In this document: positions 1 to 10,840 of the stretch, piece by piece
Numbering within the stretch: position 1 is the first letter of the stretch
How the letters are laid out: each line of letters opens with the position of its first letter
Assembly (NCBI GenBank): GCA_031272655.1
Contig: JAISTJ010000179.1
Span: 1-13,074 of the forward strand
From: Tannerella sp.
GTDB lineage: Bacteria > Bacteroidota > Bacteroidia > Bacteroidales > Tannerellaceae
Length of the DNA stretch: 13,074 bases
Reading direction: 5' to 3'
Position numbers and translations under genes: made by a program
The notes under the pieces: generated by a model
What the model was told of the DNA's origin: nothing
Databases searched by the model: none
What the model saw: only the letters and a program-made list of their open reading frames with translations

Positions 1-55
1 ACATTGTTGCAGAAATCATTAGCGCTGCAATCGCTTTAAAATTAAGACTTTTCAT
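1..55 (-). CDS. N-terminus of an exported protein (partial)
   Basis: Only the first 18 codons are inside the window; the gene continues off the left edge. Read on the minus strand it begins MKSLNFKAIAALMISATM, with a basic start followed by a hydrophobic stretch. This is the usual beginning of a Sec signal peptide or a membrane anchor. The start is supported by a Bacteroidota-type promoter about 45 bases upstream (see the entry at 102-132). It is divergent from yidC. No function can be given from 18 residues; that it is exported is an inference from the hydrophobic N-terminus. Confidence 0.6.
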   Translation of the reverse strand, partial: MKSLNFKAIAALMISATM

Positions 56-101
56 GTTCTCATACTTTATAAATTAATAAAAAATTGAATAAATCACGCC
101 G

Positions 102-132
102 CAAAATTACTGCCTTCAAAAATCCCCCGCAA
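102..132 (-). promoter_or_regulatory. Bacteroidota-type promoter for the left-edge gene
   Basis: On the minus strand, TAATTTTG (109 to 102) matches the Bacteroidota -7 box TAnnTTTG. A TTG at 132-130 lies 20 bases upstream, in the place of the -33 box. The predicted 5' leader is about 40 bases. The match is by eye; transcription has not been shown. Confidence 0.5.
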
Positions 133-172
133 TACCCAAAAGGGTGAAAATGCAATTTGAGGTGAAAAAAAA

Positions 173-204
173 TTTTCTTATACCATAAAAATGTCGTACC
201 TTTG
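173..204 (+). promoter_or_regulatory. Bacteroidota-type promoter of yidC
   Basis: TACCTTTG at 197-204 is a perfect TAnnTTTG -7 box, and a weak -33 element (TTTTC, 173-177) lies 19 bases upstream. Transcription would start near 210, giving a very short leader before the ATG at 225. The core CGTACCTTTGCGG (195-207) recurs exactly in front of the CapA-like gene at 9137-9149. Confidence 0.65.
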
Positions 205-224
205 CGGTCTGAAAGATATGATTT

Positions 225-2198
225 ATGGATAAAAACACTATTATAGGTTTTGTGCTTATCGGCTTAGTATTAGTCGTTTTCAGCTGGCTTAGCCGTCCTT
301 CGGCAGAGCAATTAGAGGCGCGTCGTCGTTATCAGGATTCTATTGCAGCCGTGCAACGCGAAGAGATGCGTAAAATAGTTGAGGCTGAACAGCAACGTAA
401 AGAAGCAGAGTTCAAACAAGCGGAAGAAACGGATGCTGCACAGTCTGATTCTTTGCGGCAATCTGCACTTGTTGCTAACTATGGCGTCTTTGCATCGGCG
501 GCTGAAGGTACGGAGGAATTTATCACCCTCGAAAATGACAAAATAGAGGTTGTAATAAGTACAAAGGGCGGTCAAGTATGTCATGTACGCGTTAAAGACT
601 ATGTTACCTATGGCAATGAGCCGTTGCTTCTTTTCGACAAAGGCGATGCCAAGTTCAACCTTACGCTTATTACAGCTACCAACAGGGTTGTGAATACGGA
701 AGATTTGTACTTTGAAGCCACCCCCGTCCCCTCCTTAGGGGGGGAGACTGGAACATCCCCCTTAGGGGGCTTGGGGGCTACTTCCCTCCGCCTTCCTGTC
801 GGCGAAAACGGCTTCATAGACTTTGTTTACACCCTCAAGCCGGACGATTATATCCTCCGCTTTGAGATACGTACCGGCGGACTTAACGGCGTCCTCGCGC
901 CATCTACTAATGCGCTTGATATTCAATGGGAACAGAAACTGCTTTCTCAGGAAAAAGGTCGCAAACTCGAAAACCAATATACAGGGCTGTATTACAAGTT
1001 TGCTGCCGACGAAGTAGAACATTTCGGCGAGGCTAAAGACGAGGATAAAGCGCTCTCCAACCGCTTGAAATGGATTGGTTACAAAAACAAATTCTTTGCT
1101 TCGGTGCTTATTGCCGACGATGCTTTCTCTGCCACAAACCTTTCCGCAAAGCAAATAGCAGGCAGCGGACGGGCGCTTAAAATGTTCAGTACCACTACAT
1201 CCGTGCCGTTTAGCCTGACGCAAAAAGAAACAACAGGTTTCAACTGGTTTTTCGGACCAACAAAATACAAACTGCTCAAATCGTATGATAAAGGCGTTGA
1301 AGAAGATAAACGCTTGGAATTAGACGAGTTAGTGCCTATGGGTTATCGTTGGGCGCGACCTATAAGCAAGTATTTCATTCTTCCTATCTTCGATTTTCTC
1401 GGCAAGTACATCTCAAACTATGGCATAATCATCTTCCTGCTCACTCTGGCGGTGAAGATAGTACTCTCTCCACTAACTTACAAAGGCTACATCTCGACAG
1501 CTAAGATGCGAGTGTTGAAGCCGCAAGTTGAGGCTTTAAAACTCAAATTCCCCAAGAAAGAGCAGGCAATGGAGCTTCAACAGGCTACTATGGCGCTCTA
1601 CAGCAGCGTCGGCGCAAGCCCCATGAGCGGCTGCCTACCGATGATGCTGCCGATGATCATACTGATACCGCTCTATTGGCTCTTCCCCACTGCAATCGAA
1701 CTGCGACAGCAGAGTTTCCTGTGGGCTGAAGACCTCTCAACCTACGACGACGTCATCCGCTGGAGCGCCAACATCCCGCTCATATCTTCGTTCTTAGGCA
1801 ACCACCTTAGTCTCTTCTGTTTGCTGATGACAGTTGTAAATATCGTTTATACTAAGGTGAATATGAGCATGAACAATACCGGGCAACAACAGATGCCGGG
1901 AATGAATATGATGATGTACCTGATGCCCATCATGTTCCTGTTTATTTTCAATCAGAGTTCTTCGGGTTTAAGTTATTACTATTTAGTATTCACGCTGTTA
2001 AGCATATTGCAGACTTGGATTTTCCGCTTCACTATCAACGAAGACAAGCTACTTGCCCAGCTTGAAGAGCATAAGAAGAAACCTAAGAAGAAGTCAGGTT
2101 TCATGCAGCGTCTCGAAGAAGCCCAACGCCAGCAGCGCGAACAACTCCGCAAACAACAGGCCGAACGCGACCGCAAAATGCGTAGCGGCAAACGATAA
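225..2198 (+). CDS. yidC: Membrane protein insertase YidC (Oxa1 family)
   Basis: YidC inserts proteins into the inner membrane, alone or with SecYEG. The 657-residue product has the Gram-negative layout. An N-terminal membrane anchor spans about residues 5-22. A large periplasmic P1 domain follows (about 90-350). The conserved Oxa1/60KD_IMP core begins near residue 380 and holds several membrane segments. The core includes the cytoplasmic segment KGYISTAKMRVLKP, with the basic groove residues expected of the family, and SPMSGCLPMMLPM. The C-terminal tail is very basic and probably coiled (about 610-657, rich in K, R and Q), which fits ribosome contact. The start at 225 is set by the promoter just upstream. 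One oddity lies in the P1 domain: residues 165-185 are encoded by a G/C-run palindromic element that looks inserted (see 716-779). The frame stays open, so the protein is probably functional. The identification is very secure. Confidence 0.97.
   Translation: MDKNTIIGFVLIGLVLVVFSWLSRPSAEQLEARRRYQDSIAAVQREEMRKIVEAEQQRKEAEFKQAEETDAAQSDSLRQSALVANYGVFASAAEGTEEFITLENDKIEVVISTKGGQVCHVRVKDYVTYGNEPLLLFDKGDAKFNLTLITATNRVVNTEDLYFEATPVPSLGGETGTSPLGGLGATSLRLPVGENGFIDFVYTLKPDDYILRFEIRTGGLNGVLAPSTNALDIQWEQKLLSQEKGRKLENQYTGLYYKFAADEVEHFGEAKDEDKALSNRLKWIGYKNKFFASVLIADDAFSATNLSAKQIAGSGRALKMFSTTTSVPFSLTQKETTGFNWFFGPTKYKLLKSYDKGVEEDKRLELDELVPMGYRWARPISKYFILPIFDFLGKYISNYGIIIFLLTLAVKIVLSPLTYKGYISTAKMRVLKPQVEALKLKFPKKEQAMELQQATMALYSSVGASPMSGCLPMMLPMIILIPLYWLFPTAIELRQQSFLWAEDLSTYDDVIRWSANIPLISSFLGNHLSLFCLLMTVVNIVYTKVNMSMNNTGQQQMPGMNMMMYLMPIMFLFIFNQSSSGLSYYYLVFTLLSILQTWIFRFTINEDKLLAQLEEHKKKPKKKSGFMQRLEEAQRQQREQLRKQQAERDRKMRSGKR
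716..779 (+). repeat. Palindromic GC-rich element inserted in frame in yidC
   Basis: This stretch is quite unlike the rest of yidC. It holds two hairpins with the same TTA loop: CCCCTCC/GGGGGGG (728-734 and 738-744, one G-T pair) and CCCCC/GGGGG (757-761 and 765-769). An outer stem of about 7 pairs (716-723 with 773-779, one bulged base) encloses both. It encodes residues about 165-185, a Pro/Gly/Ser/Leu-rich segment (PVPSLGGETG, then SPLGGLG) in the periplasmic P1 domain. From memory, Bacteroidales YidC proteins have only a short turn here between the LYF and SLRLP segments. A 63-base insertion would keep the frame. No second copy is present in this window. Confidence 0.65.
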
Positions 2199-2236
2199 TT
2201 ACAGTGATTATGAATGAGTTAATATGGATACAATAA

Positions 2237-2295
2237 GATGAGTGATGAGTGATGAATTAAGAATTAAGAATTAAGAATTAAGAATTAAGAGTTAA
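2237..2295 (+). repeat. Heptamer tandem repeats, GATGAGT then GAATTAA
   Basis: GATGAGT occurs twice (2237-2250). After GAT there are five exact copies of GAATTAA (2254-2288) and a sixth with one change, GAGTTAA (2289-2295). Both arrays have a 7-base period. They lie in the yidC to ABC-F spacer, where no TAnnTTTG promoter box was found on the plus strand. Confidence 0.9.
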
Positions 2296-2302
2296 AAATT
2301 GA

Positions 2303-5380
<3,078 letters not shown>

Positions 5381-5391
5381 AAATCTACAAC

Positions 5392-5423
5392 AACTTCAAA
5401 CCAACCTCAAACCCCTAACCTCA
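5392..5423 (+). repeat. Degenerate heptamer repeat in the mraY-murD gap
   Basis: On the plus strand the gap reads AACTTCA, AACC, AACCTCA, AACCCCT, AACCTCA, giving heptamer spacing at 5403, 5410 and 5417. The last unit contains the mraY stop codon (TCA at 5421-5423, TGA on the minus strand). The units AACTTCA and AACCTCA also occur as variant units of the tract before the ABC-F gene (2303-2316). Confidence 0.55.
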
Positions 5424-6683
5424 TCGAACTTTCAAAGAAACAATAGTCAACAAAGCTAAAATAATCCCAATCAACCAAAAGCGAAGCACAAGTTTTGCTT
5501 CAGGCACGACACTTAATGGCTTCTGTATCAATGCTTTAATACCTGCATTCCCTTCTTTCTGGAAATGATGATGCAAGGGCGTCATCTTGAAAATCCGCCG
5601 TCCCTCGCCGTACTTTTTCTTAGTATATTTGAAGTACGGCACCTGAATGCTCACCGACAAAAGCTCCACAAGGAAAACGCCGCACAAGACCGGTATGAGC
5701 CACTCTTTGCGGATGATGATGGCATAGACGGCAATGATACCGCCGAGCGTCAGGCTGCCTGTGTCGCCCATAAAAACCTGCGCCGGAAACGAGTTATACC
5801 ACAAAAATCCCATCGTGGCGCCGATAAACGCCGCCGCGAAAATCACCAGCTCTTCCGCCCCGGGCAGAAACATGATGTTGAGGAAGGAAGCGAACTCAAT
5901 GTGCGACGACATATACGCTAAAATCCCCAGCGCAATGCCGATGATTGCCGAGCTGCCCGCCGCCAGACCGTCCAAACCGTCGGTCAGGTTAGCCCCGTTC
6001 GACACCGCCGTAACCACAAATATCACTATGCCGATAAACAGCAGCCACGTAAGCCCTTCCTTATAATCTCCCGCCCACGACACCAACGAAGCGTAATCGA
6101 AGTTATTACTCTTGATGAAAGGTATCGTAGTCTTGGTGGATTTTGTTTCCGAAGCATGAAAACGCACTTCCCTTGAAACCGTCTCGCCGTTTGTTACTTC
6201 AATATTTTCACGGATAACGGCGTCGGGACTAAGATAAAGCGTCAAACCGACAATCAACCCCAGACCAACCTGCGCCACTATCTTGAATTTGCCCTGAAGC
6301 CCCTGTTTGTCTTTTTTGAACACCTTGATATAATCGTCGGCGAAACCAAGCGCCCCAAGCCAAACGGTCGTTATCAGCATCAGAATTATATATACATTAT
6401 TAATACGCGCGAAAAGCAGCGTCGGGATAAGGATTGCGATGATGATGATGATGCCGCCCATAGTCGGGACGCCTGTTTTAAGCATCTTCCCTTCCAGGCC
6501 GAGGTCGCGCACCGTCTCGCCGATCTGAAGTATTTGCAGCCGGTCAATAATTTTCCGTCCGATAGTCGTGGACAGAATGATAGCGAAAAACAGAGCCATT
6601 CCGGAACGGAAAGAGATGTATTTGAACATCCCAGCGCCCGGAAAATCAATCTTATCTAAATAAGCAAACAGGTCGTATAACAT
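5421..6683 (-). CDS. mraY: Phospho-N-acetylmuramoyl-pentapeptide-transferase
   Basis: MraY is the integral membrane enzyme that joins UDP-MurNAc-pentapeptide to undecaprenyl phosphate to make lipid I. The 420-residue protein has about ten hydrophobic segments and all family landmarks: [22 protein letters not shown] near the N-terminus, the ADDYIK aspartates (116-117), [10 protein letters not shown] (232-241), [11 protein letters not shown] (306-315) and the PLHHHFQ histidines (371-373). An insertion of roughly 40-50 residues (about 155-200, including [18 protein letters not shown]) lies between membrane segments. From memory it is typical of Bacteroidota MraY. The gene is first of the mraY-murD pair, divergent from the RelA/SpoT gene. 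The usual neighbours murE and ftsW/murG/murC are absent on both sides. Confidence 0.97.
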   Translation of the reverse strand: MLYDLFAYLDKIDFPGAGMFKYISFRSGMALFFAIILSTTIGRKIIDRLQILQIGETVRDLGLEGKMLKTGVPTMGGIIIIIAILIPTLLFARINNVYIILMLITTVWLGALGFADDYIKVFKKDKQGLQGKFKIVAQVGLGLIVGLTLYLSPDAVIRENIEVTNGETVSREVRFHASETKSTKTTIPFIKSNNFDYASLVSWAGDYKEGLTWLLFIGIVIFVVTAVSNGANLTDGLDGLAAGSSAIIGIALGILAYMSSHIEFASFLNIMFLPGAEELVIFAAAFIGATMGFLWYNSFPAQVFMGDTGSLTLGGIIAVYAIIIRKEWLIPVLCGVFLVELLSVSIQVPYFKYTKKKYGEGRRIFKMTPLHHHFQKEGNAGIKALIQKPLSVVPEAKLVLRFWLIGIILALLTIVSLKVR

Positions 6684-6706
6684 ATTTTTTCATCAGTTTA
6701 ACGCCG

Positions 6707-6736
6707 TAAAAGTACACATTCTTGCCTAATATACAA
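6707..6736 (-). promoter_or_regulatory. Probable promoter of mraY-murD
   Basis: On the minus strand, TACTTTTA (6714 to 6707) matches the -7 box TAnnTTTG except for the last base. TTG (6736-6734) lies 19 bases upstream at the -33 position. It lies in the 185-base AT-rich gap shared with the divergent RelA/SpoT gene. One mismatch makes this less certain than the yidC promoter. Confidence 0.4.
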
Positions 6737-6813
6737 TAAAATACCGAAAAAAGTTTTAAACAGGTATCTTTTTACTGCTTTTTTTCAAGGTCAAAAACGA
6801 TTTTTCCTCTCAA

Positions 6814-6847
6814 TTTGTGCTATTTTTAGATTTTTTTTGTTCCTTTG
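6814..6847 (+). promoter_or_regulatory. Probable promoter of the RelA/SpoT gene
   Basis: TTCCTTTG (6840-6847) matches TAnnTTTG at all but the second base, with TTTG (6814-6817) 22 bases upstream. The leader to the ATG at 6869 would be about 15-20 bases. Both the box and the spacing are slightly off consensus. The rest of the 6684-6868 gap is T-rich and shows no other feature to my eye. Confidence 0.4.
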
Positions 6848-6868
6848 TAGTCTCAAAAACTATTGAAA

Positions 6869-9124
6869 ATGTCTGATAACAGGCTTACAGAGCAGGAACA
6901 TAAAGAATTGACCGATGAATACCGAGTCCAGTCAAAGTTTGAAAAACTTATGGACGAATATAATCATTCCAATCATCGGCATAAGGTAGAGTTGATTACA
7001 AAGGCTTTCAACTTTGCCAAACAGGCACATGTTGGCGTCTATCGTAACGACGGCGACCCTTATATCCTGCACCCGCTCGAAGTTGCGCTCATCGTCTGTA
7101 AAGAAATGGGGCTTGGCTCAACATCCATCTGTGCCGCCTTACTTCACGACGTTGTAGAAGATACTGATTTTGAGGTAGTTGATATCAGCAATATGTTTGG
7201 AGCAAAGATAGCGCAGTTAGTTGAAGGGCTGACAAAGATACCGGGCGAAATTTTCGCCGACAAGGACGTCAAACAGGCGGAAAACTTTCGTAAACTGCTG
7301 CTTACCATGAGTAGCGACATCCGCGTTATACTCGTCAAGATGGCAGACCGCCTTCATAACATGCGTACACTTGGCTCTATGCGCCCTGACAAACAATACA
7401 AAATAGCAGGAGAAACAATGTTTATTTATGCCCCGTTGGCTCACCGACTGGGGCTTTTTGCTATCAAAACCGAACTCGAAGACCTGAGTTTCAAATACGA
7501 ACACCCTGATGATTTCCGTATCATCAATGAGAAACTTATTGCTACCGAAGAAATGCGCCAACGATTGTTTGATAATTTTGCCAAACCTGTACGTCAGCGG
7601 TTTGCAGAATTGAACATGACCTACGAGATGAAAGCCCGCGTCAAATCGGCTTATTCTATATGGAACAAGATGAATTCCAAGAACGTGCCTTTTGAAGATA
7701 TCTACGACATCTTCGCTATACGTATCATCTTCGAGCCAACGGGACAGGTTGACGAAAAAAACCTTTGTTGGGACATTTATGCCGCTATAACCGATATCTA
7801 CCGCACCCGACCCGATCGTTTACGCGACTGGGTAAGTCGTCCTAAAGCCAATGGTTATCAAGCCCTTCACCTTACCGTCATGGGACCGGACGGGCAATGG
7901 ATAGAAATTCAAATACGAAGCAAACGCATGGATGAGATTGACGAGAAAGGGTTTGCTGCACATTGGAAATACAAAGAAGGCAAAGTGGAAGAAGATACCG
8001 AACTCGACAAATGGCTGCATACTATTACCGAAATACTTGAAAATCCGAATCCAAACACGCTCGACTTTCTTGACACCATCAAGATGAACCTCTTTTCATC
8101 AGAGATTTTCGTCTTCACCCCCAAAGGCGACCTCAAAACACTGCCTAAGTTCGCCACAGCGCTCGATTTTGCCTATTCGCTTCATACTGACATAGGCAAT
8201 AACTGCATCGGCGCAAAAGTAAATCACCGCCTCGTACCTCTGAGTCATAAACTTGAAAGCGGAGACCAGGTAGAAATATTGACGTCTAAAGTACAATCTC
8301 CTAAATTAGAATGGCTTAACTATGTAACAACAGCTAAAGCACGCACAGCAATAGAAATAATGCTGCGACGTGAAAGAAAAGAAATTTCACGCCTCGGCAA
8401 AGAAAAAGTGCTTGAATACTTCCAAAAAGCTGACATTGAGCCTTCCCAATCATACATCGACCGCCTTATGCTGCATTATAGCTTCGTTAAACGCGACGAC
8501 CTGTATTTTGCCGTAGAAAAAGGAGAAGTTAAACTGCCTGACAATCTTCGTAAAGCGCTTAAAGAAAAAGACAACACATCAATATTCGGTTATGTAAAAA
8601 AAGCCTTAGGCGTTGGCAAAAAGAAATCTTCTGACAATGAGAATAATAAAGGAAAGAAAAAGTTTGATAAAAGTAAACCATACGAACTGACCGAAGACGC
8701 ACTCGGTAAACATAACTACGTGATAGCCAGCTGTTGCAAACCTATTCCGGGCGATGACGTCTTCGGCTTTATCAATGACGACCAGAGCGTTATAGTCCAC
8801 AAGCAATCATGCTCAATAGGACTGCGCCTGAAAAGTAGTTTCGGCGACCGCATTCTCTCAACATCATGGAGTAGCCACATAAACCGTTCTTTTGAAGCCG
8901 TTATTCACATCTCAGGCATAGACAAAGTAGGTATCTTGACCGACATTTCACGCGCTGTGTCAGAGTTTAATGTAAATATAATCAGACTGTTATTAGAAGT
9001 TAAAGATGGAATGTTTGAAGGTAAAATCAACCTGCTCGTACACGACGTTGATGACATCCACAACCTTTGTATAGCCATCTCAAAGATAGAAAATGTTAAG
9101 TCCGTGTCGCGTATTGCAGAATAA
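6869..9124 (+). CDS. rel: Bifunctional (p)ppGpp synthetase/hydrolase (RelA/SpoT)
   Basis: This 751-residue protein makes and degrades the stringent-response alarmone (p)ppGpp. It has the full long-RSH layout. The HD hydrolase domain has HP at 68, LLHDVVEDT with HD at 93-94, and KMADRLHNMRT. The synthetase domain has RVKSAYSIWNKM, FEDIYDIFAIR, the G-loop region RPKANGYQALH, the catalytic Glu in IEIQIRS near 346, and AAHWKYKEG. A TGS domain follows (about 410-475). The conserved-cysteine zinc-finger-type region has ASCCKPIPGDD (about 620-630), and an ACT domain lies at the C-terminus. Both active sites look intact, so a bifunctional Rel/SpoT-type enzyme is likely rather than a synthetase-only RelA. 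I chose the ATG at 6869; an in-frame TTG two codons earlier is a less likely start. It is divergent from mraY, and the next gene has its own promoter. Confidence 0.96.
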   Translation: MSDNRLTEQEHKELTDEYRVQSKFEKLMDEYNHSNHRHKVELITKAFNFAKQAHVGVYRNDGDPYILHPLEVALIVCKEMGLGSTSICAALLHDVVEDTDFEVVDISNMFGAKIAQLVEGLTKIPGEIFADKDVKQAENFRKLLLTMSSDIRVILVKMADRLHNMRTLGSMRPDKQYKIAGETMFIYAPLAHRLGLFAIKTELEDLSFKYEHPDDFRIINEKLIATEEMRQRLFDNFAKPVRQRFAELNMTYEMKARVKSAYSIWNKMNSKNVPFEDIYDIFAIRIIFEPTGQVDEKNLCWDIYAAITDIYRTRPDRLRDWVSRPKANGYQALHLTVMGPDGQWIEIQIRSKRMDEIDEKGFAAHWKYKEGKVEEDTELDKWLHTITEILENPNPNTLDFLDTIKMNLFSSEIFVFTPKGDLKTLPKFATALDFAYSLHTDIGNNCIGAKVNHRLVPLSHKLESGDQVEILTSKVQSPKLEWLNYVTTAKARTAIEIMLRRERKEISRLGKEKVLEYFQKADIEPSQSYIDRLMLHYSFVKRDDLYFAVEKGEVKLPDNLRKALKEKDNTSIFGYVKKALGVGKKKSSDNENNKGKKKFDKSKPYELTEDALGKHNYVIASCCKPIPGDDVFGFINDDQSVIVHKQSCSIGLRLKSSFGDRILSTSWSSHINRSFEAVIHISGIDKVGILTDISRAVSEFNVNIIRLLLEVKDGMFEGKINLLVHDVDDIHNLCIAISKIENVKSVSRIAE

Positions 9125-9146
9125 TCAAAAATTTTTCGTACCTTTG
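9114..9146 (+). promoter_or_regulatory. Bacteroidota-type promoter of the CapA-NlpC gene
   Basis: TACCTTTG (9139-9146) is a perfect -7 box, with TTG (9114-9116) 22 bases upstream inside the last codons of the RelA/SpoT gene. The 13-base core at 9137-9149 is identical to that of the yidC promoter. It suggests that the downstream secreted cassette is transcribed on its own, with a leader of about 25 bases. Confidence 0.6.
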
Positions 9147-9175
9147 CGGCGTTTTATGTCATTGAATAACAAGAG

Positions 9176-10816
9176 ATGAAATATATTAAACTTATGTTTG
9201 CCGCTGTCTGTATTGCAGTTTTGTCTTACGCATCGGCGCAAACGCCTAATATTCAGAAGAATACTGTCGAAGAAGAGGAACAGACAGTTTCAATTATAGG
9301 GACGGGCGACATTATGCTCGGCTCGAATTATCCGTCGGCCGCCAAGTTGCCGCCTGATGATGGCCGCCTGCTGTTGCGCAATGTTAAAGACATTCTTAGC
9401 GATGCTGATGTTACGTTCGGCAACCTCGAAGGCTGCATCCTCGACGAAGGAGGTACACCAAAACCCTGCCGCAACGGCTGTTATTTTTTCCGTATGCCCG
9501 TAAGATACGTCAATTACCTGCTTGAAGCCGGTTTTGATGTGATGAATATAGCAAACAACCACAACGGCGACTTCGGGCCGAAAGGGCGTGAAAGCACCGT
9601 CCAGACGCTTCAATCTGCCGGACTTCATTATGCCGGCTTGGAAGATGTCTGCGAAACGGACACATTCACTATCAATGGTTTACGTTATGGCTTTTGCGGA
9701 TTTGCGCCTAACAAAGGGACGGTTCGTATTACCGATATCCCGAAAGCAAAGGCGCTCGTCGCCGGTCTTGATTCCGTTTGCGACATCGTAATTGTGTCGT
9801 TCCATGGCGGCGCCGAGGGCAAATCGTTCAATCGGGTGCCTAAACGGACAGAGACATTTTACGGCGAAAACAGAGGCAATGTTTATGAGTTTGCACATGC
9901 CGTCATTGATGCCGGCGCAGACGTGGTTTTCGGGCATGGCCCGCATGTAGTCCGCGCAGCCGAACTCTACAAAGACCGTTTCATCATCTACAGTATGGGC
10001 AATTTCTGTACCTCCGGCGATTTCAGTATCAGCGGCATCAGCGGCTATGCGCCTATAGTCAAGGTTTTTACGGATAAAAAAGGCAAATTCGTTAAAGGTC
10101 AGATATTTTCGTTTCTACAGAAAGACAAAAACGGCCCTGTGGCAGACAGCGCCCACCTCGCAGCGAAAGAGATACGCCGCCTGACGCTTCTTGACTTCCC
10201 TAACTCGGGCTTGCGAATCTCGGACGATGGGGCTATTGAACGTGTTAATTCGCTTATTTCCGCTTCGGACTCAGCCCGTAAATGCCTGTTCACGCCGCTT
10301 GCACCTGCCTGTTTAGCAGATGAGATTATTGAATATTCGAAGCAGTTTCTGGGCTGTCCATACAGGCGCGGCTCAAAAGGCCCTAATCGTTTCGATTGCT
10401 CTGGTTTCACCTCGTATGTGTTCAAACATTTTGGCTATCAGCTTAATTCCGACAGCCGCTCGCAGGTAAAACAAGGTACTCGCCTTAATACCAAAGAGTT
10501 ACGAACAGGAGACTTAGTGTTTTTCAAGGGTCGTAACAGCCGTTCGGAGCGTATAGGGCATGTTGGGATTGTAGTCTCGAACGACGAAGGACGGTTCTCG
10601 TTTATCCATGCCTGTTTCCGAGGTGTTATCATTGAAGATTTCGACCGTTCCGATTACTATAAAGCGCGCTATATCACCGGTTTACGTGTCCTCGATGAAA
10701 CTATCGCATGGACCCGCAAACCCGACTTCCCGATAGAACCAATTAACAACAACTGGCAACCCCCTACCCTACGACTTCCCCCAATAGAAGACGTTTCTCT
10801 CCCACGACGAATGTAA
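9176..10816 (+). CDS. Secreted CapA-type metallophosphatase fused to NlpC/P60 peptidase
   Basis: The 546-residue protein starts with a clear Sec signal peptide (residues 1-21, likely cut after ASA). Residues about 38-315 form a CapA/PGA_cap metallophosphatase-like domain. Its motifs are GTGDIMLG (42-49), GNLEG (82-86), ANNHNGDFGPKG (126-137), SFHGG (208-212), FGHGPHV (252-258) and YSMGNF (272-277), which supply the expected Asp, Asn and His metal ligands. Residues about 380-505 form an NlpC/P60 (C40) domain: FLGCPYRRG, catalytic Cys in RFDCSGFT (C408), His in GHVGIVV (H462) and FIHAC (H478). The tail of about 40 residues is Pro-rich. CapA proteins belong to poly-gamma-glutamate capsule systems, and NlpC/P60 enzymes typically cut gamma-D-glutamyl bonds in peptidoglycan stems. 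A fused enzyme acting on gamma-glutamyl or cell-wall material is an inference. No capB or capC is nearby. It is probably cotranscribed with the beta-helix gene 24 bases downstream. Confidence 0.9.
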   Translation: MKYIKLMFAAVCIAVLSYASAQTPNIQKNTVEEEEQTVSIIGTGDIMLGSNYPSAAKLPPDDGRLLLRNVKDILSDADVTFGNLEGCILDEGGTPKPCRNGCYFFRMPVRYVNYLLEAGFDVMNIANNHNGDFGPKGRESTVQTLQSAGLHYAGLEDVCETDTFTINGLRYGFCGFAPNKGTVRITDIPKAKALVAGLDSVCDIVIVSFHGGAEGKSFNRVPKRTETFYGENRGNVYEFAHAVIDAGADVVFGHGPHVVRAAELYKDRFIIYSMGNFCTSGDFSISGISGYAPIVKVFTDKKGKFVKGQIFSFLQKDKNGPVADSAHLAAKEIRRLTLLDFPNSGLRISDDGAIERVNSLISASDSARKCLFTPLAPACLADEIIEYSKQFLGCPYRRGSKGPNRFDCSGFTSYVFKHFGYQLNSDSRSQVKQGTRLNTKELRTGDLVFFKGRNSRSERIGHVGIVVSNDEGRFSFIHACFRGVIIEDFDRSDYYKARYITGLRVLDETIAWTRKPDFPIEPINNNWQPPTLRLPPIEDVSLPRRM

Positions 10817-10840
10817 TATTATTATAATAAAATATAACCT

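Noticed and set aside
133..146. Small stem-loop ACCC-AAAA-GGGT in the gap between the left-edge gene and yidC
   Set aside because: Four pairs only, with no T run, so it does not support a terminator or operator call.
218..232. Four-codon frame ATG-ATT-TAT-GGA-stop overlapping the yidC start
   Set aside because: Too short to judge; most likely chance, and no regulatory leader peptide features are visible.
738..777. G-quadruplex from the G runs in the yidC element
   Set aside because: The runs are separated by a loop of about 20 bases and are paired with complementary C runs in hairpins, which should form more readily.
608..817. Minus-strand open frame of 69 codons opposite yidC, with a Pro/Gly/Lys-rich product
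   Set aside because: It is the other strand of the palindromic element and yidC. It has no promoter or family likeness; the odd composition comes from the G/C runs.
6863..6868. TTG start two codons upstream for the RelA/SpoT gene
   Set aside because: An ATG at 6869 follows at once, and nothing favours a TTG start.
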